The notes under the pieces: generated by a model
What the model was told of the DNA's origin: nothing
What the model saw: only the letters and a program-made list of their open reading frames with translations
The model's database searches: none
In this document: positions 43,905 through 52,533 of the stretch, piece after piece
Layout: each line of letters opens with the position of its first letter
How positions within the stretch are numbered: the stretch's first letter is position 1
Made by a program: the position numbers and the translations under genes
NCBI GenBank assembly: GCA_965249175.1
Contig: OZ252227.1
Span: forward strand, 5,952,001 to 6,016,000
Reading direction: 5' to 3'
Source of the DNA: CAZYFH01 sp965249175
GTDB taxonomy: Bacteria; Acidobacteriota; Vicinamibacteria; Vicinamibacterales; UBA8438
Length of the DNA stretch: 64,000 nucleotides

Positions 43905-45620
43905 ATGAGAAAGCCGAAGCGGGCTGGTCTTGCTCTCGCGTGCACGGTCGGCATCGCCGTTACCGGCTGTGCGCAGTCCCAGGACGCTGGCTCCCCCGCC
44001 GATCTCATCTTCTTCGGCGACCACATCGTGACGATGGACCCGGATCAGCCGGCCGTTGAATCCGTGGCAGTCCGCGGCCAGACGATCACTGCGGCTGGGG
44101 CATTGGATGATGTGATGGCCCGGCAGGGGGAGTCGACGCGGCTGGTGGATCTGGGCGACCGTGCTCTCCTGCCCGGCTTCATCGACGCCCACGGTCATTT
44201 CCTAGGAGCGGGTCGATCGCTCGATGCGTTATCGCTCCATCCCCCGCCCGTGGGCGACGTCACCAACATCGATGAGCTGGTGGCCAAGATCCGGCGCTGG
44301 ATCGACGAGAAGGAGATTCCACGAGGCGAGCCCGTGGTGGGAGGCGGCTACGACGATTCGTTGCTCGCGGAGGGCCGCCACCCAACGCGCTTCGATCTGG
44401 ATCGAGCCTCTACGGAGCACCCCATCGTCTTGAGTCACGTGTCGGGGCATCTCCGGGCGGTGAATTCCACGGCGCTCGAGAGCAGCGGCGTTACGTCCGC
44501 AACCCCGGACCCCGAAGGCGGTCACATTCGGCGCATCGAGGGTTCAACGGAGCCCAACGGCGTTCTCGAAGAGCGAGCCGGTCGGCTGGTTCAGGTCGGC
44601 GGCGGGTTGTACGACCCGGCGGCGGGCGATCTCGACGAGCTGATTCGCACGTCGATCGGCGTGTATCTGAGCTATGGAACGACCACAATCCAGAACGGTG
44701 GCGGAACCGGTCCCGCGATGGTGGAGAGCCTTCGTTCGGCGGCGGAACGAGAGCCGCTCGACGCCGATGTGGCCGTGTTCACCAACGTCGACGCGATCCT
44801 CAATGGAAGCGTCGACTACGCTCCGGATTACGACGACGGCCTTCGTGTCGCTGGCGTCAAGTTCGTCTTGGACGGGTCACCCCAGGGGCGCACCGCGTGG
44901 GTCACGGAGCCGTATCACGAGGGACCGCCAGGCGCACCCGCGGATTATCGCGCCTACGGCATCATGGACCCGGATGTCTACAAGACCGGGGCAGCTGCAC
45001 TGATCGAGCGGGGTGTACCGTTTCTGGCCCACGGCAACGGGGACGCGGCCATGGACCTCATGATGAAAGGGGTCGAAGAGGCCGTCGCCGGCACGGACCC
45101 GATGCCGGACCATCGCTCCGTGATCATTCACGCACAGCTCATGCGCCAGGACCAGGTGGAGCGCGCGGCTAGGTTGGGCGTCGTACCGTCGTTCTTCGCG
45201 GCCCACACGTTCTTCTGGGGCGACTGGCACGTGCGGAGTTTCGGTGAAGAGCGCGGCAGCAACATCAGTCCGGTGCGCTGGGCGATCGATAACGGCGTGC
45301 ATCACACCATCCACAACGACGCGATGGTGGTCCCGCCAGACATCATGCGTCTGGTCTCGATCGCCGTGAACCGGAAGACGCGGAGTGGACGCGTGCTCGG
45401 TGCGCACCAGCGGGCCACGATCATGGAGGCGCTCAACGCCGTCACCCTCGGGGCTGCCTACCAGTACTTCGAGGAGGATCTAAAGGGCTCTATTACGGTA
45501 GGGAAGCAGGCAGACCTGGTGATCCTGGGCCAGAATCCGCTGACATCAGACCCGGCGGAGCTCGAGCATGTCGCTATCCTGGAAACCTTCTCGAGGGGTA
45601 GATCGGTCTTCACGCGGTGA
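43905..45620 (+). CDS. Exported YtcJ-like metal-dependent amidohydrolase (lipoprotein)
   Basis: 571 residues. The lipobox VTGCAQ suggests attachment to the outer membrane or periplasmic face. The amidohydrolase fold shows LPGFIDAHGHFLGAGRSL (metal-binding HxH), HLRAVNSTALE, FLAHGNGDAAMD with a metal His, and IIHAQLMRQDQVERAARLGV. The C-terminal KGSITVGKQADLVILGQNPL completes the small beta domain. YtcJ-type enzymes act on N-acyl, formamide or related bonds. The substrate is unknown. Confidence 0.8.
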   Translation: MRKPKRAGLALACTVGIAVTGCAQSQDAGSPADLIFFGDHIVTMDPDQPAVESVAVRGQTITAAGALDDVMARQGESTRLVDLGDRALLPGFIDAHGHFLGAGRSLDALSLHPPPVGDVTNIDELVAKIRRWIDEKEIPRGEPVVGGGYDDSLLAEGRHPTRFDLDRASTEHPIVLSHVSGHLRAVNSTALESSGVTSATPDPEGGHIRRIEGSTEPNGVLEERAGRLVQVGGGLYDPAAGDLDELIRTSIGVYLSYGTTTIQNGGGTGPAMVESLRSAAEREPLDADVAVFTNVDAILNGSVDYAPDYDDGLRVAGVKFVLDGSPQGRTAWVTEPYHEGPPGAPADYRAYGIMDPDVYKTGAAALIERGVPFLAHGNGDAAMDLMMKGVEEAVAGTDPMPDHRSVIIHAQLMRQDQVERAARLGVVPSFFAAHTFFWGDWHVRSFGEERGSNISPVRWAIDNGVHHTIHNDAMVVPPDIMRLVSIAVNRKTRSGRVLGAHQRATIMEALNAVTLGAAYQYFEEDLKGSITVGKQADLVILGQNPLTSDPAELEHVAILETFSRGRSVFTR

Positions 45621-45698
45621 CCGGACATGGCGGAGTGCTCGTCTGGTGATCAGCCGTTCGTTTGCAATCCGTTTTGCAACTCAGGTACCCCAACCGGA

Positions 45699-46889
45699 TC
45701 ATGCGGGCGGAACTAAGCCAGGAAGATAGTCGATCAGCTCGAACGGATCGGGGACCTTCTTTGGTTCGCCGCTTGCGGCGCTACGGCCAACTCTCACAAG
45801 TATGTCTGAGGCCACATAGTAGCGACCTCGTTTTTCGCCCTGCGACAGGAGTAGTCCTTCGTCGGTCAACACTTTCAGATCACGACTGGCCGTATTGTTA
45901 GATATACCGGCCGACCCGCGGTACGTAGCGTTACGAACGCGCAGGCCCAGAGCCGCGTCCCCAAGGGCGGGAATCATGCGGTCGGGCAATCCACGAGCCT
46001 TCGTCTCATGCTCCAGCGCCTCCCAGATCCTCTGAAGCACTCGAGCCCGTCTAACAATCGTCGATGCCTGGCGGAAGTGGGCTGTCAGACAATAGCGGAC
46101 CCAAGGACGGGCATCCCGTTCAGGATGCCAACTGCCAGCCCCGACTTCAGCCAGGACGGCATAGTACGACTGTGTATTTTTTCCCAGATACTCCTCGATG
46201 CTGCAGAACTCTTTGGTGAGGATTCCGCTTCGCGCCAGAACCAGCGTTTGAAGTGCCCGGGCCATGCGCCCGTTCCCGTCGGAGAAAGGGTGGATCATCA
46301 CTAAGTTCAAGTGACTCATCGCGCCCAGAAGGAGTGGGTGTGTCCCGGCGGGACTACGACTCAAGAACTCAACCAGTTCGTGAGTTAGGTCGTTAACCAT
46401 GCCGGCATCCGGGCCCTCATAGACCCGTTCACCAGTGTCGTCGTTCCGGACAAAGACGGGGCCTGGTCGCCACCGACCTGGGTGCGTGCTCAAATCGTAC
46501 TGAAGCATCATGTAGTGCAAGCTGCGAATGAGTCCCCGCGAATAGGAGAAATGTGGATCGTCCGCCAGCTGCAGGATGTACGTCATCGCATTTCTGTAGC
46601 CCATTAGGGCTAGCCAGGTTTCACCTTGCGCTGACATGGGCTCTTCGTTTTCCGCCGCCGCTATGGCGTCCTCGATCGTGACGTTGTAGCCTTCAATGCT
46701 GTTGGAGCCCTGAATGCTCCTGGCGAACGCCGTTCGAGCCAGCATTCCAGTCCATCGTCGAGCTGCCGTTGCGTATGCGAGGTTGGCGCGGACCTCGTCA
46801 ATCCGGGCGATGACAGCCCGCTCCTGATCGTCGATTTCCGGTACTGTGAACAACACGCTATCACCAGTTACTAACTGAGTGTGTAACAT
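45699..46889 (-). CDS. Fic-domain AMPylase family protein with wHTH C-terminus
   Basis: 396 residues. The Fic motif HPFSDGNGRMAR (His200) is intact, so AMP transfer from ATP to a target hydroxyl is expected. The inhibitory motif SNSIEG (Ser62-Glu66-Gly67) near the N-terminus fits a class II self-inhibited Fic protein. The C-terminal 100 residues (NNTASRDLKVLTDEGLLLSQ then GEKRGRYYV) look like a winged helix. The gene has visibly lower GC than its neighbours, and its AT-rich upstream region runs into the first tRNA-Ser repeat at 46985. Confidence 0.9.
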   Translation of the reverse strand: MLHTQLVTGDSVLFTVPEIDDQERAVIARIDEVRANLAYATAARRWTGMLARTAFARSIQGSNSIEGYNVTIEDAIAAAENEEPMSAQGETWLALMGYRNAMTYILQLADDPHFSYSRGLIRSLHYMMLQYDLSTHPGRWRPGPVFVRNDDTGERVYEGPDAGMVNDLTHELVEFLSRSPAGTHPLLLGAMSHLNLVMIHPFSDGNGRMARALQTLVLARSGILTKEFCSIEEYLGKNTQSYYAVLAEVGAGSWHPERDARPWVRYCLTAHFRQASTIVRRARVLQRIWEALEHETKARGLPDRMIPALGDAALGLRVRNATYRGSAGISNNTASRDLKVLTDEGLLLSQGEKRGRYYVASDILVRVGRSAASGEPKKVPDPFELIDYLPGLVPPA

Positions 46890-46984
46890 ATAGAATATGA
46901 TGTAAAGTCTGTTTGTATTTGTGTTTCATGCACGTGCCAACGCAGGGGTTTGGCGTCGGTCAGGACTCTGTAGATAGAATTGAA
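46890..46984 (-). promoter_or_regulatory. AT-rich upstream region of the Fic gene
   Basis: The 95 bases between the Fic start and the first tRNA-Ser repeat are clearly AT-rich in a GC-rich window (TGTAACATATAGAATATGAT, then TAAAGTCTGTTTGTATTTG). On the minus strand this could hold a -10/-35 pair, but no convincing spacing or ribosome site stands out. It marks a composition change at the edge of the tRNA-repeat region. Confidence 0.35.
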
Positions 46985-47042
46985 TGGCGGAGGGACTGGG
47001 ATTCGAAGCCAGGAGCGAGTTTCCCCGCTAACGGTTTTCAAG
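46985..47042 (-). repeat. tRNA-Ser(UGA) 3'-half direct repeat I (att-like)
   Basis: 58 bases equal to 59069-59126 except for one base: the T-stem reads CTGGC instead of CTGGG, which breaks its last pair. The variable arm is the same as in the intact tRNA. It begins at the CCA end and stops at the anticodon loop (CTTGAAAA on the minus strand). This is the most distal copy, so it is probably the original chromosomal 3' half displaced by the first integration. Its TGA (the anticodon) is the stop codon of the DUF6351 gene. Confidence 0.85.
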
Positions 47043-49104
47043 TGCGGTCGTCGTCGTCCCGGCTGGTCCCGGCCTGTTCCTTCGAGCCCATTTCCATTGA
47101 GTGATCCGCGCGGCGCCATCCCGGCGAGTCCCTCCAATCCCGTCTGATGATCTGCGCTTCGACGATCTGGTTGCCGTCATCGTTCCAGCAGGCATCGACG
47201 AGCGCCTCCGGCTTGGCACTGACCGCGAAGCTGTCACCCGAGGACGCGAGGGTGATGTTGGTGAGCCATTCGTCCATCAGCGCGAGGTTGTCTTCCGCGC
47301 GCGACAGGGGTGCTGTGCGACGCTGGAGCACGTAGTTGTCGGCGTGACCGTTGTCGCGAATGAGACGCTCGCGCATGACGAACGAGTAGTAGCTCGCGTG
47401 GAAGTCGCCCGACAGGTCGCGATAGTTTCGTTCGTCGATGATCGGCGTCGTCGCCAGTCCTCCGCCGCCGCTGGTGATGCGCCCGGTCTCATAGGCCACC
47501 CGCACCGCAACGGGGTCGGCCTCGGACCGCTCCGGTCGCCACCTGAAGTCGATGTCCCATCCACCGACGTGCTCATTCAAGTCGATGAACAGGTCCTTCG
47601 AGATCAGGCCCTCGTTCAGCGCGGCGAGCCCGTATTGCACGCCAACGTTGCCGTGCGGGTTCTGCCCGAACGCCGCCCGTGGTGCCGGTTCGATGCCGTC
47701 GTACGTTCTGGTCCCGAAGACGTTGCGCATGCCGTCATAAATCGAGCAGCGGACGCCTGTCGGGTTGTTCACCGGGTGATACCGCTCCTCGACCGGAATC
47801 TCCGACGGACAATCGTCCGGGCCGATCCGGTTCGGCCGGTTCCCGAGCGACCGGTCACAGGTCTCCCAAGTGGCCCAGCCTCCCACCACCCGTTTGGTCT
47901 CGTCGTCGAGTTCGGCCTCGTTGAGAAAGTGCCTCAGCGGGAGCCGACACTCGGACGTGTCGATGAAGTAGCTGACTGCGTCGGGAAAGGTCGCCGTCAG
48001 CATGATCCCGTCGAGAATGCCGGGATACGCCCCGGCGATCAGCAGTTGCTGCATCGCGCCACCGGATCCGCCGGTCCCGATCGTGTGAATCGGCGGGCCG
48101 AACGTCTCCGAGAAGTGCTCCTTGACCATCATGGTGGTCTCGGCCGACAGCACGTCGTTGCACCCGCCCTGACGATTCACGTTGAGCGTCGACGACGCCA
48201 CCGCATAGCCCTTCGACAGCAGCGCGTCTCGGAGCACGCCGCCCGTGCTCGTGCCCTGGAAGAAGCCGGCTTCACAGCCACCGCCGTAGGTGTAGACGAG
48301 ACGACCGTTCCACCCGCGGGGACGGTCCCAGGGCGTGGGGTCCGGCTGGTCGGGGTCAATCAGGATCGCCATCTGATAGATGGCGCGATTGATCGTGCCG
48401 GTCTCGAGACGAACGACATAGGGGACGGTGGCGCCGCTCGTCGTGGTCGTCCGTGAGACGTCGGCAGGCAGCTGCGCTGGATCGACCAGACCGCCGAACG
48501 CGCCCTCTCCTTCGCCCTCCGTCGTGCGATACAGATAGTCGACGCGTGTCTCCAGCGAGCAGTCGTCGTCCAGCGCAGACCCGACGAGAAAGTCGCCGTT
48601 GCCGATCGGGAATCGGCGCGGCTGGGCCTCGCGGTCAAGGGCGAGGTCCTCGAGACAGATATAGGGTTGGAGGTGATCGCCGGAGAAGATCGGTCCCGCG
48701 ACAGGATAGTTGGTCACCGTCATCGACGAAATCGGCGTACGCGCATACTCGACAACCACGGAGGTGTCTCCGACTGCCAACCCGTCGACCAAGCCGAGCA
48801 GCGCGTCTGACTCGCGTCCGAGCCAGTCCGCCGGGGCCGGGCGGAACCGCTCCGTCATGTCCACCCCGTTGACCGAGACCGAGACATCGGGGAGCGAGCC
48901 ACCGAAGATTGGTTCGATCCGCACCAAGGCGTCGCCCCCACTGATCAGGTGCTGACTCGTGGGGACGGTCTCGACACGAAGCTCCCCGGGATTGACGGCG
49001 GTCAGCTCGTCACAAGCGCCCGCACTCAGCGTCCCAAGCATCGCGCCGACCGAGACGGCCATCTGTCCGAGACGTGGATTCTGTCGCATCACGGGTCTCC
49101 TCAC
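47038..49104 (-). CDS. Exported DUF6351 / tannase-like hydrolase, 3'-truncated at the tRNA repeat
   Basis: 688 codons from the ATG at 49104 (another ATG at 49089). A signal peptide is followed by a Cys (SAGACDELTAVN). The core has RGWNGRLVYTYGGGCEAGFF, LSKGYAVASSTLNVNR, and a GTGGSGGAMQQLLIAGAYPG nucleophile elbow (Gly-x-Ser-Gly-Gly), all alpha/beta-hydrolase features of DUF6351. The last stretch (MEMGSKEQAGTSRDDDDRT) has nothing like the family's C-terminal region, and the stop falls inside repeat I. The gene was therefore probably cut there. The upstream kinase frame overlaps its start. Confidence 0.8.
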   Translation of the reverse strand: MRRPVMRQNPRLGQMAVSVGAMLGTLSAGACDELTAVNPGELRVETVPTSQHLISGGDALVRIEPIFGGSLPDVSVSVNGVDMTERFRPAPADWLGRESDALLGLVDGLAVGDTSVVVEYARTPISSMTVTNYPVAGPIFSGDHLQPYICLEDLALDREAQPRRFPIGNGDFLVGSALDDDCSLETRVDYLYRTTEGEGEGAFGGLVDPAQLPADVSRTTTTSGATVPYVVRLETGTINRAIYQMAILIDPDQPDPTPWDRPRGWNGRLVYTYGGGCEAGFFQGTSTGGVLRDALLSKGYAVASSTLNVNRQGGCNDVLSAETTMMVKEHFSETFGPPIHTIGTGGSGGAMQQLLIAGAYPGILDGIMLTATFPDAVSYFIDTSECRLPLRHFLNEAELDDETKRVVGGWATWETCDRSLGNRPNRIGPDDCPSEIPVEERYHPVNNPTGVRCSIYDGMRNVFGTRTYDGIEPAPRAAFGQNPHGNVGVQYGLAALNEGLISKDLFIDLNEHVGGWDIDFRWRPERSEADPVAVRVAYETGRITSGGGGLATTPIIDERNYRDLSGDFHASYYSFVMRERLIRDNGHADNYVLQRRTAPLSRAEDNLALMDEWLTNITLASSGDSFAVSAKPEALVDACWNDDGNQIVEAQIIRRDWRDSPGWRRADHSMEMGSKEQAGTSRDDDDRT

Positions 49105-49396
49105 CGCCCATCACAACGTAGAGCTGGCCGTCGGCCGTCTCGTTGATCTCGTGGATGGTGCAGATGTTGGGGTGGTCGAGCGCAGACGCGGCCTTCGCTT
49201 CCTGGAGAAAGCGTTGCTTGGCGATGTCGTCGCGGGTCAGGTCTGGCGGCAGGACCTTGATCGCGACCTGGCGGTCAAGACGCGGGTCCTGCGCGAGGTA
49301 GACGACGCCCATCCCGCCCTGGCCGAGCTGGGAGCGGATCGCGTACGGGCCGAGCGTTGAGCCGGGAATCAGGGTCATGCCGGGAGGGGTCATCAT
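49010..49396 (-). pseudogene. Ser/Thr protein kinase N-lobe fragment
   Basis: 128 codons. The kinase N-lobe is sharp for about 97 residues: GPYAIRSQLGQGGMGVVYLA (Gly-rich loop), RQVAIKVLPPDL (ATP Lys), EAKAASALDHPNICTIHEIN and LYVVM at the hinge. It then turns into unrelated sequence (GGEETRDATESTSRTDG) where the catalytic loop and activation segment should follow. The C-lobe, transmembrane and sensor parts are absent, so it cannot be an active kinase. A deletion that fused it to the DUF6351 start is the simplest cause. Confidence 0.7.
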
Positions 49397-49518
49397 AGCG
49401 CGGGCTGTCCCCGCGCCAACCGGTTCTGGTACCGCGGATTCTCCTGCGCCCCAGACTGCCCCATCGGGGTCTCAGACCGTTGACCCCAGCGTGCTCCCTC
49501 ACGTAGCCTGACTCTCAG

Positions 49519-49725
49519 TTGACCGGCCGGGAGCTTCGTCGTCAGAGGCTCCGTCTCGGTCTCACGCAGCGCGAACTCGCCGAGCGGCTTGGCATGGCCC
49601 GAAACACGATCACGCGGTATGAACGCGGCTTCCTGCCCACGATCCCGAAGTACGTTGAGTTGGCCGTCCAAGCCTTGATGACCGAGTCGCCAAGGCGCAC
49701 GCGCAAGGGGAGAGATCGAGGCTGA
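49519..49725 (+). CDS. Small XRE-family helix-turn-helix regulator
   Basis: 68 residues from a TTG at 49519. The HTH is textbook: LRRQRLRLGLTQRELAERLG, MARNTITRYERGF, then a helical tail. There is no effector domain, so it is probably a Cro/C1-type DNA-binding protein. It is adjacent to a 17-base inverted repeat at 49765 upstream of the membrane gene, which is a possible operator. It lies inside islet I. Confidence 0.75.
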   Translation: MTGRELRRQRLRLGLTQRELAERLGMARNTITRYERGFLPTIPKYVELAVQALMTESPRRTRKGRDRG

Positions 49726-49764
49726 CGAGCACACGTTGCACGTCTGAATTCGACTAATCTCGCA

Positions 49765-49781
49765 TGCTCCCTAAGGGAGCA
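49765..49781. promoter_or_regulatory. Inverted repeat TGCTCCC-TAA-GGGAGCA, possible operator
   Basis: A perfect 7-base inverted repeat with a 3-base centre lies 39 bp after the XRE gene stop and about 30 bp before the next gene's ATG at 49809. There is no T tract after it, so it is not a typical terminator. Autogenous or local control by the XRE protein is plausible but unproven. Confidence 0.45.
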
Positions 49782-49808
49782 CTCGAAGTGCCCGGCACCG
49801 TCTCGCGC

Positions 49809-50420
49809 ATGGCCTCTCTGTTCAAACAGCCGTTCGTTGGTCGCACGGAAGGCATCGCCACGCTCGTGGGGGGTGTCGCTGGCGCGGTGATCGCAGCGAC
49901 ACTCGCCGCCGGAGAAGACCTCTCTTGGGGAGCGGTTCTTGTTGGGATGGTCTACGGCGGGACCCTGGGCTTCGTCTTCGGTCTGGGCGTCGCGAAGCAC
50001 GTCTTCGATACTCCATCGCGGCGGGTCGCAGCCGCCGTGGGCGTCGTCGCGGCTTTGGTCGGCGCGGCATTGAGCGACGGCGACGCGGGCGATCGCGTTG
50101 CTGTCGCGATCGGCGCTGGGATCATCGGCATGATCGTTGTCGATCGCCTCTCTGCGGCCATGCAACGGTTTCGTAGACGTGCTTCAGACACGAAGAGGGC
50201 AAGCGCAGGGAATGTGCTCATCGTGGGCCTGGATACCGCCGGGGTTGCTATAGGGGGCAGCGAGAAGCCGGCACCCTCGGGGACCTCGTCGAAGAGCTCG
50301 GTCGCTCGGACGGATGGGACGAACGCGACCACCTCATCGCCGCCCGCTTGTTGCACGCCGACCGGGGCATCTCGACCTGTTCCTCGACCGGGCCATCTCC
50401 GACCTCAGCGTCGTCGTTGA
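49809..50420 (+). CDS. Glycine-rich membrane protein with a frame problem near its 3' end
   Basis: From the ATG at 49809 (an earlier ATG at 49764 lies in the inverted repeat) the frame encodes three glycine-rich helices (IATLVGGVAGAVIAATLAAG, WGAVLVGMVYGGTLGFVFGL, VAAAVGVVAALVGAALSDG). After about 50252 the frame becomes low in quality. A neighbouring frame reads AGTLGDLVEELGRSDGWDER, DHLIAARLLHADRG, and a third reads HLDLFLDRAISDLSVVVE. Changes in the G runs at about 50252 and 50358 would join them. No function is recognised. Confidence 0.45.
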   Translation: MASLFKQPFVGRTEGIATLVGGVAGAVIAATLAAGEDLSWGAVLVGMVYGGTLGFVFGLGVAKHVFDTPSRRVAAAVGVVAALVGAALSDGDAGDRVAVAIGAGIIGMIVVDRLSAAMQRFRRRASDTKRASAGNVLIVGLDTAGVAIGGSEKPAPSGTSSKSSVARTDGTNATTSSPPACCTPTGASRPVPRPGHLRPQRRR

Positions 50421-50493
50421 GTCTCGTTGCGACGAAGAAGAGGAGAATCCCCACAAGCAGCAAGGTCAACACGAAAGTCGTTCGTCGTGCCAT
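50248..50493 (-). CDS. Possible small membrane-anchored ORF opposite the 49809 gene end
   Basis: 81 codons from an ATG at 50493. The first 25 residues (MARRTTFVLTLLLVGILLFF) form a good signal anchor, followed by an acidic NDDAEVGDGPVEEQVE and then a poor Arg/Ser-rich tail. It overlaps the 3' part of the forward gene, and only one of the two is likely to be real over the shared 170 bases. No ribosome site is obvious. Confidence 0.25.
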   Translation of the reverse strand: MARRTTFVLTLLLVGILLFFVATRLNDDAEVGDGPVEEQVEMPRSACNKRAAMRWSRSSHPSERPSSSTRSPRVPASRCPL

Positions 50494-50526
50494 TTCCGTC
50501 TCAGAGGATTCGACCGATCGTGCCGA

Positions 50527-50548
50527 TGTTTGCAGAATGTTTGCAAAT
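50527..50548. repeat. TGTTTGCA direct repeats at the right end of islet I
   Basis: TGTTTGCAGAATGTTTGCAA is two copies of TGTTTGCA separated by GAA. A similar GTTTGCAA-TCC-GTTTTGCAA pair lies at 45660-45680. Short direct repeats beside att cores are often integrase or excisionase arm sites, which is the reason for listing them; function is inferred. Confidence 0.3.
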
Positions 50549-50627
50549 CGGCCTGATCGACCCCTTCGACACCACTAGGCTGTCCCCAGCCTGGTGACGC
50601 CAAGTCACTCTGTTAATTAGAAGATAG

Positions 50628-50685
50628 TGGCGGAGGGACTGGGATTCGAACCCAGGAGACGCTTTCACGTCTAACGGTTTTCAAG
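50628..50685 (-). repeat. tRNA-Ser(UGA) 3'-half direct repeat II (att-like)
   Basis: 58 bases with the CCA end, T arm and anticodon loop identical to the intact tRNA-Ser. The variable arm differs (minus strand AGACGTGAAAGCGTCT) but both sides changed together, so AGACG still pairs with CGTCT. This copy comes from a tRNA gene other than the resident one and was brought in as an attP. It is followed by the 137-bp conserved tail. Confidence 0.9.
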
Positions 50686-50820
50686 TGCGCCGCGGGTGAT
50701 CCCACAGATCGGCGTTTTCCCTAGTAATTCCCCGCTGTCAACAACTTGGCACCACTCCAGAAAATACGAGGGCGTACAGATACGAGGAGTGAGGTCCTGG
50801 CAGGGACAGTTTGGGGACAG
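50686..50820. repeat. Conserved islet end sequence after repeat II
   Basis: About 135 bases that match 55136-55273 with few changes and one 3-base gap. It contains GTCAACAACTTGGCACCACT, GTACAGATACGAGGAGTGAG and ends GGGACAGTTTGGGGACAG. Two islets therefore share the same left end. Both strands have long open frames across it, so a decayed integrase end is possible but not shown. No gene is called in the rest of 50560-51020. Confidence 0.7.
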
Positions 50821-51020
50821 GCAGCGGATCCACGGCGGGGACGCGCGTGTGCTCTGAGTTCATCCAGCCAATGCTGGATAACGATGATGGCTGCGGATGC
50901 GGAGGCATCCGATCCATCTCGGGGGGTGATCATAAGGTGCAGTTACACTTCCGCCTACCGGGGCGAGAGGCTCGCAACGCGCTGTCAGCTTGGGCCACGT
51001 CGATCACCAAGGAGGGCTTC

Positions 51021-52430
51021 ATGAGCCTCGTGATGAAAACGCTCTACGGTGCGTTTCTGTTGTTCGCGATGGCGTGTGCGAGTGGCGGAGCGCCAGAGAT
51101 CCAGGGTGGTGCCAACACCGGGGCACTGTTCACGGGCGCACGGCTGATCGTCGGCGATGGAACGGTGATCGAAAACGCCGCGTTCGTGGTCCAACACGAC
51201 GTGATCATGCAGGTCGGCACGGCGGGCGAGATTCGCGCGCCGGCCGGTGCGGTAACAGTGGATCTGACGGGCAAGACGGTCATGCCTGCGCTCGTCAACG
51301 CCCATTCGCATCTGGGATGGGAGAAGTACACGAGCTGGGGGAGCGAGAATTTCACCCGCGAGAACCTCATCGATCATCTGCATCGTCACGCGTACTACGG
51401 GGTCGGCACCGTGGTCTCCACGGGGAGCGACAAGGAAGAGGTCGCGTTACAGGTCCAGCTGGAACAGCGGCTGGGGCAGATCGGCGGCGCCCGCTTCGTG
51501 GCGTCTCCGGGCATCGGCACGCCCGGGGGTGGCCCAAACCCGAACTTCACCGCGGACGAAGGGTTTTGGGGCCAGCATGGTGTGTCAACACCGGAGGAGG
51601 CCAGACGGGTCGTCCGGGCGGAGGCGGCCAAGGGCGTTCAGGTCCTCAAGATCTGGGTGGACGCTCGGGACGAGCGGCGGGGAGCAAGGGTGAAGTTGCA
51701 GCCCGAGATCTATCGCGCGATCGTGGATGAAGCCCTGGTCCACGACATTCGTGTCCTCGCCCATGCACCGCTCCTGGAGGATCAGAAACGGCTGCTGCGT
51801 GCCGGCGGGCGCAGGCTCATTCACGGGCCGAGCGACGTCGACGATGAATGGATCGCGTTGATGCGCCAGCGGAATGCGTTCCTGATCCCGACCGTGGGTG
51901 GGCTGTTTCGCGATCCCGAGTACTTCGAGGATCCCTTCTTCCGGGAACACGTCTCCGCCGCGGTGCTCGCGCGTCTCAGCGACCCTGCACGAAGACGCCC
52001 GATCGGCCAACAGAGCCAAGGCGGTGTGGCCGGCGGCGCAGCCGCGGAGGAGCGACGGCGTAAGCGCGCCAGGGATTTCGCGAGGATGAACGACGCCGGG
52101 ATCCAGTTGATCTTGGGGGCCGATGCCGGTTTCGGTCCGACAGGCACGGTCGTCGGAACGTTTTTCGGGTACGCGGAGCATACGGAGGTGGCGGCCTTCG
52201 TCCGGCTGGGCATGACGCCTGCACAGGCGATTGTGGCCGCGACGAAGCGGCCGGCCCAGGCCTTCGGCATCACTCACGTGGGCACGATCGAACCCGGCAC
52301 GAGCGCCGACTTCCTCGTGCTCGACGCCAACCCGCTCGACGACATCGCCAACACGCGTCGGATTGCCAAGGTGTACCTCCGCGGCGACGAGATCGATCGA
52401 GCCGCTCTTCGGGCGGCCTGGACAGAGTAG
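51021..52430 (+). CDS. Exported metal-dependent amidohydrolase (lipoprotein)
   Basis: 469 residues. The ATG at 51021 has GGAGG seven bases upstream; the frame is open further up into the islet end. A lipobox FAMACASGG closes the signal peptide. The amidohydrolase metal site starts VMPALVNAHSHLGWEKYTSW (HxH) and continues IRVLAHAPLLEDQKRL, RLIHGPSDVDDEW and LILGADAGFGPTGTVVG (Asp). The C-terminal HVGTIEPGTSADFLVLDANP is typical of imidazolonepropionase- or prolidase-like members. The substrate is unknown. It lies in islet II. Confidence 0.8.
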   Translation: MSLVMKTLYGAFLLFAMACASGGAPEIQGGANTGALFTGARLIVGDGTVIENAAFVVQHDVIMQVGTAGEIRAPAGAVTVDLTGKTVMPALVNAHSHLGWEKYTSWGSENFTRENLIDHLHRHAYYGVGTVVSTGSDKEEVALQVQLEQRLGQIGGARFVASPGIGTPGGGPNPNFTADEGFWGQHGVSTPEEARRVVRAEAAKGVQVLKIWVDARDERRGARVKLQPEIYRAIVDEALVHDIRVLAHAPLLEDQKRLLRAGGRRLIHGPSDVDDEWIALMRQRNAFLIPTVGGLFRDPEYFEDPFFREHVSAAVLARLSDPARRRPIGQQSQGGVAGGAAAEERRRKRARDFARMNDAGIQLILGADAGFGPTGTVVGTFFGYAEHTEVAAFVRLGMTPAQAIVAATKRPAQAFGITHVGTIEPGTSADFLVLDANPLDDIANTRRIAKVYLRGDEIDRAALRAAWTE

Positions 52431-52533
52431 CCGATAACCACAGTGCTCCTTGTCGCCTGTCTCCGCCTCGTGACACCCTCATGCCTACACGGACCCCCGT
52501 CAGGGTCCGAGCGGCTTGGGAAGGAGGATCGCC

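Noticed and set aside
45628..45635. TGGCGGAG near 45628 as another tRNA-Ser half
   Set aside because: Only 8 bases match the start of the 58-base repeat and the rest diverges at once.
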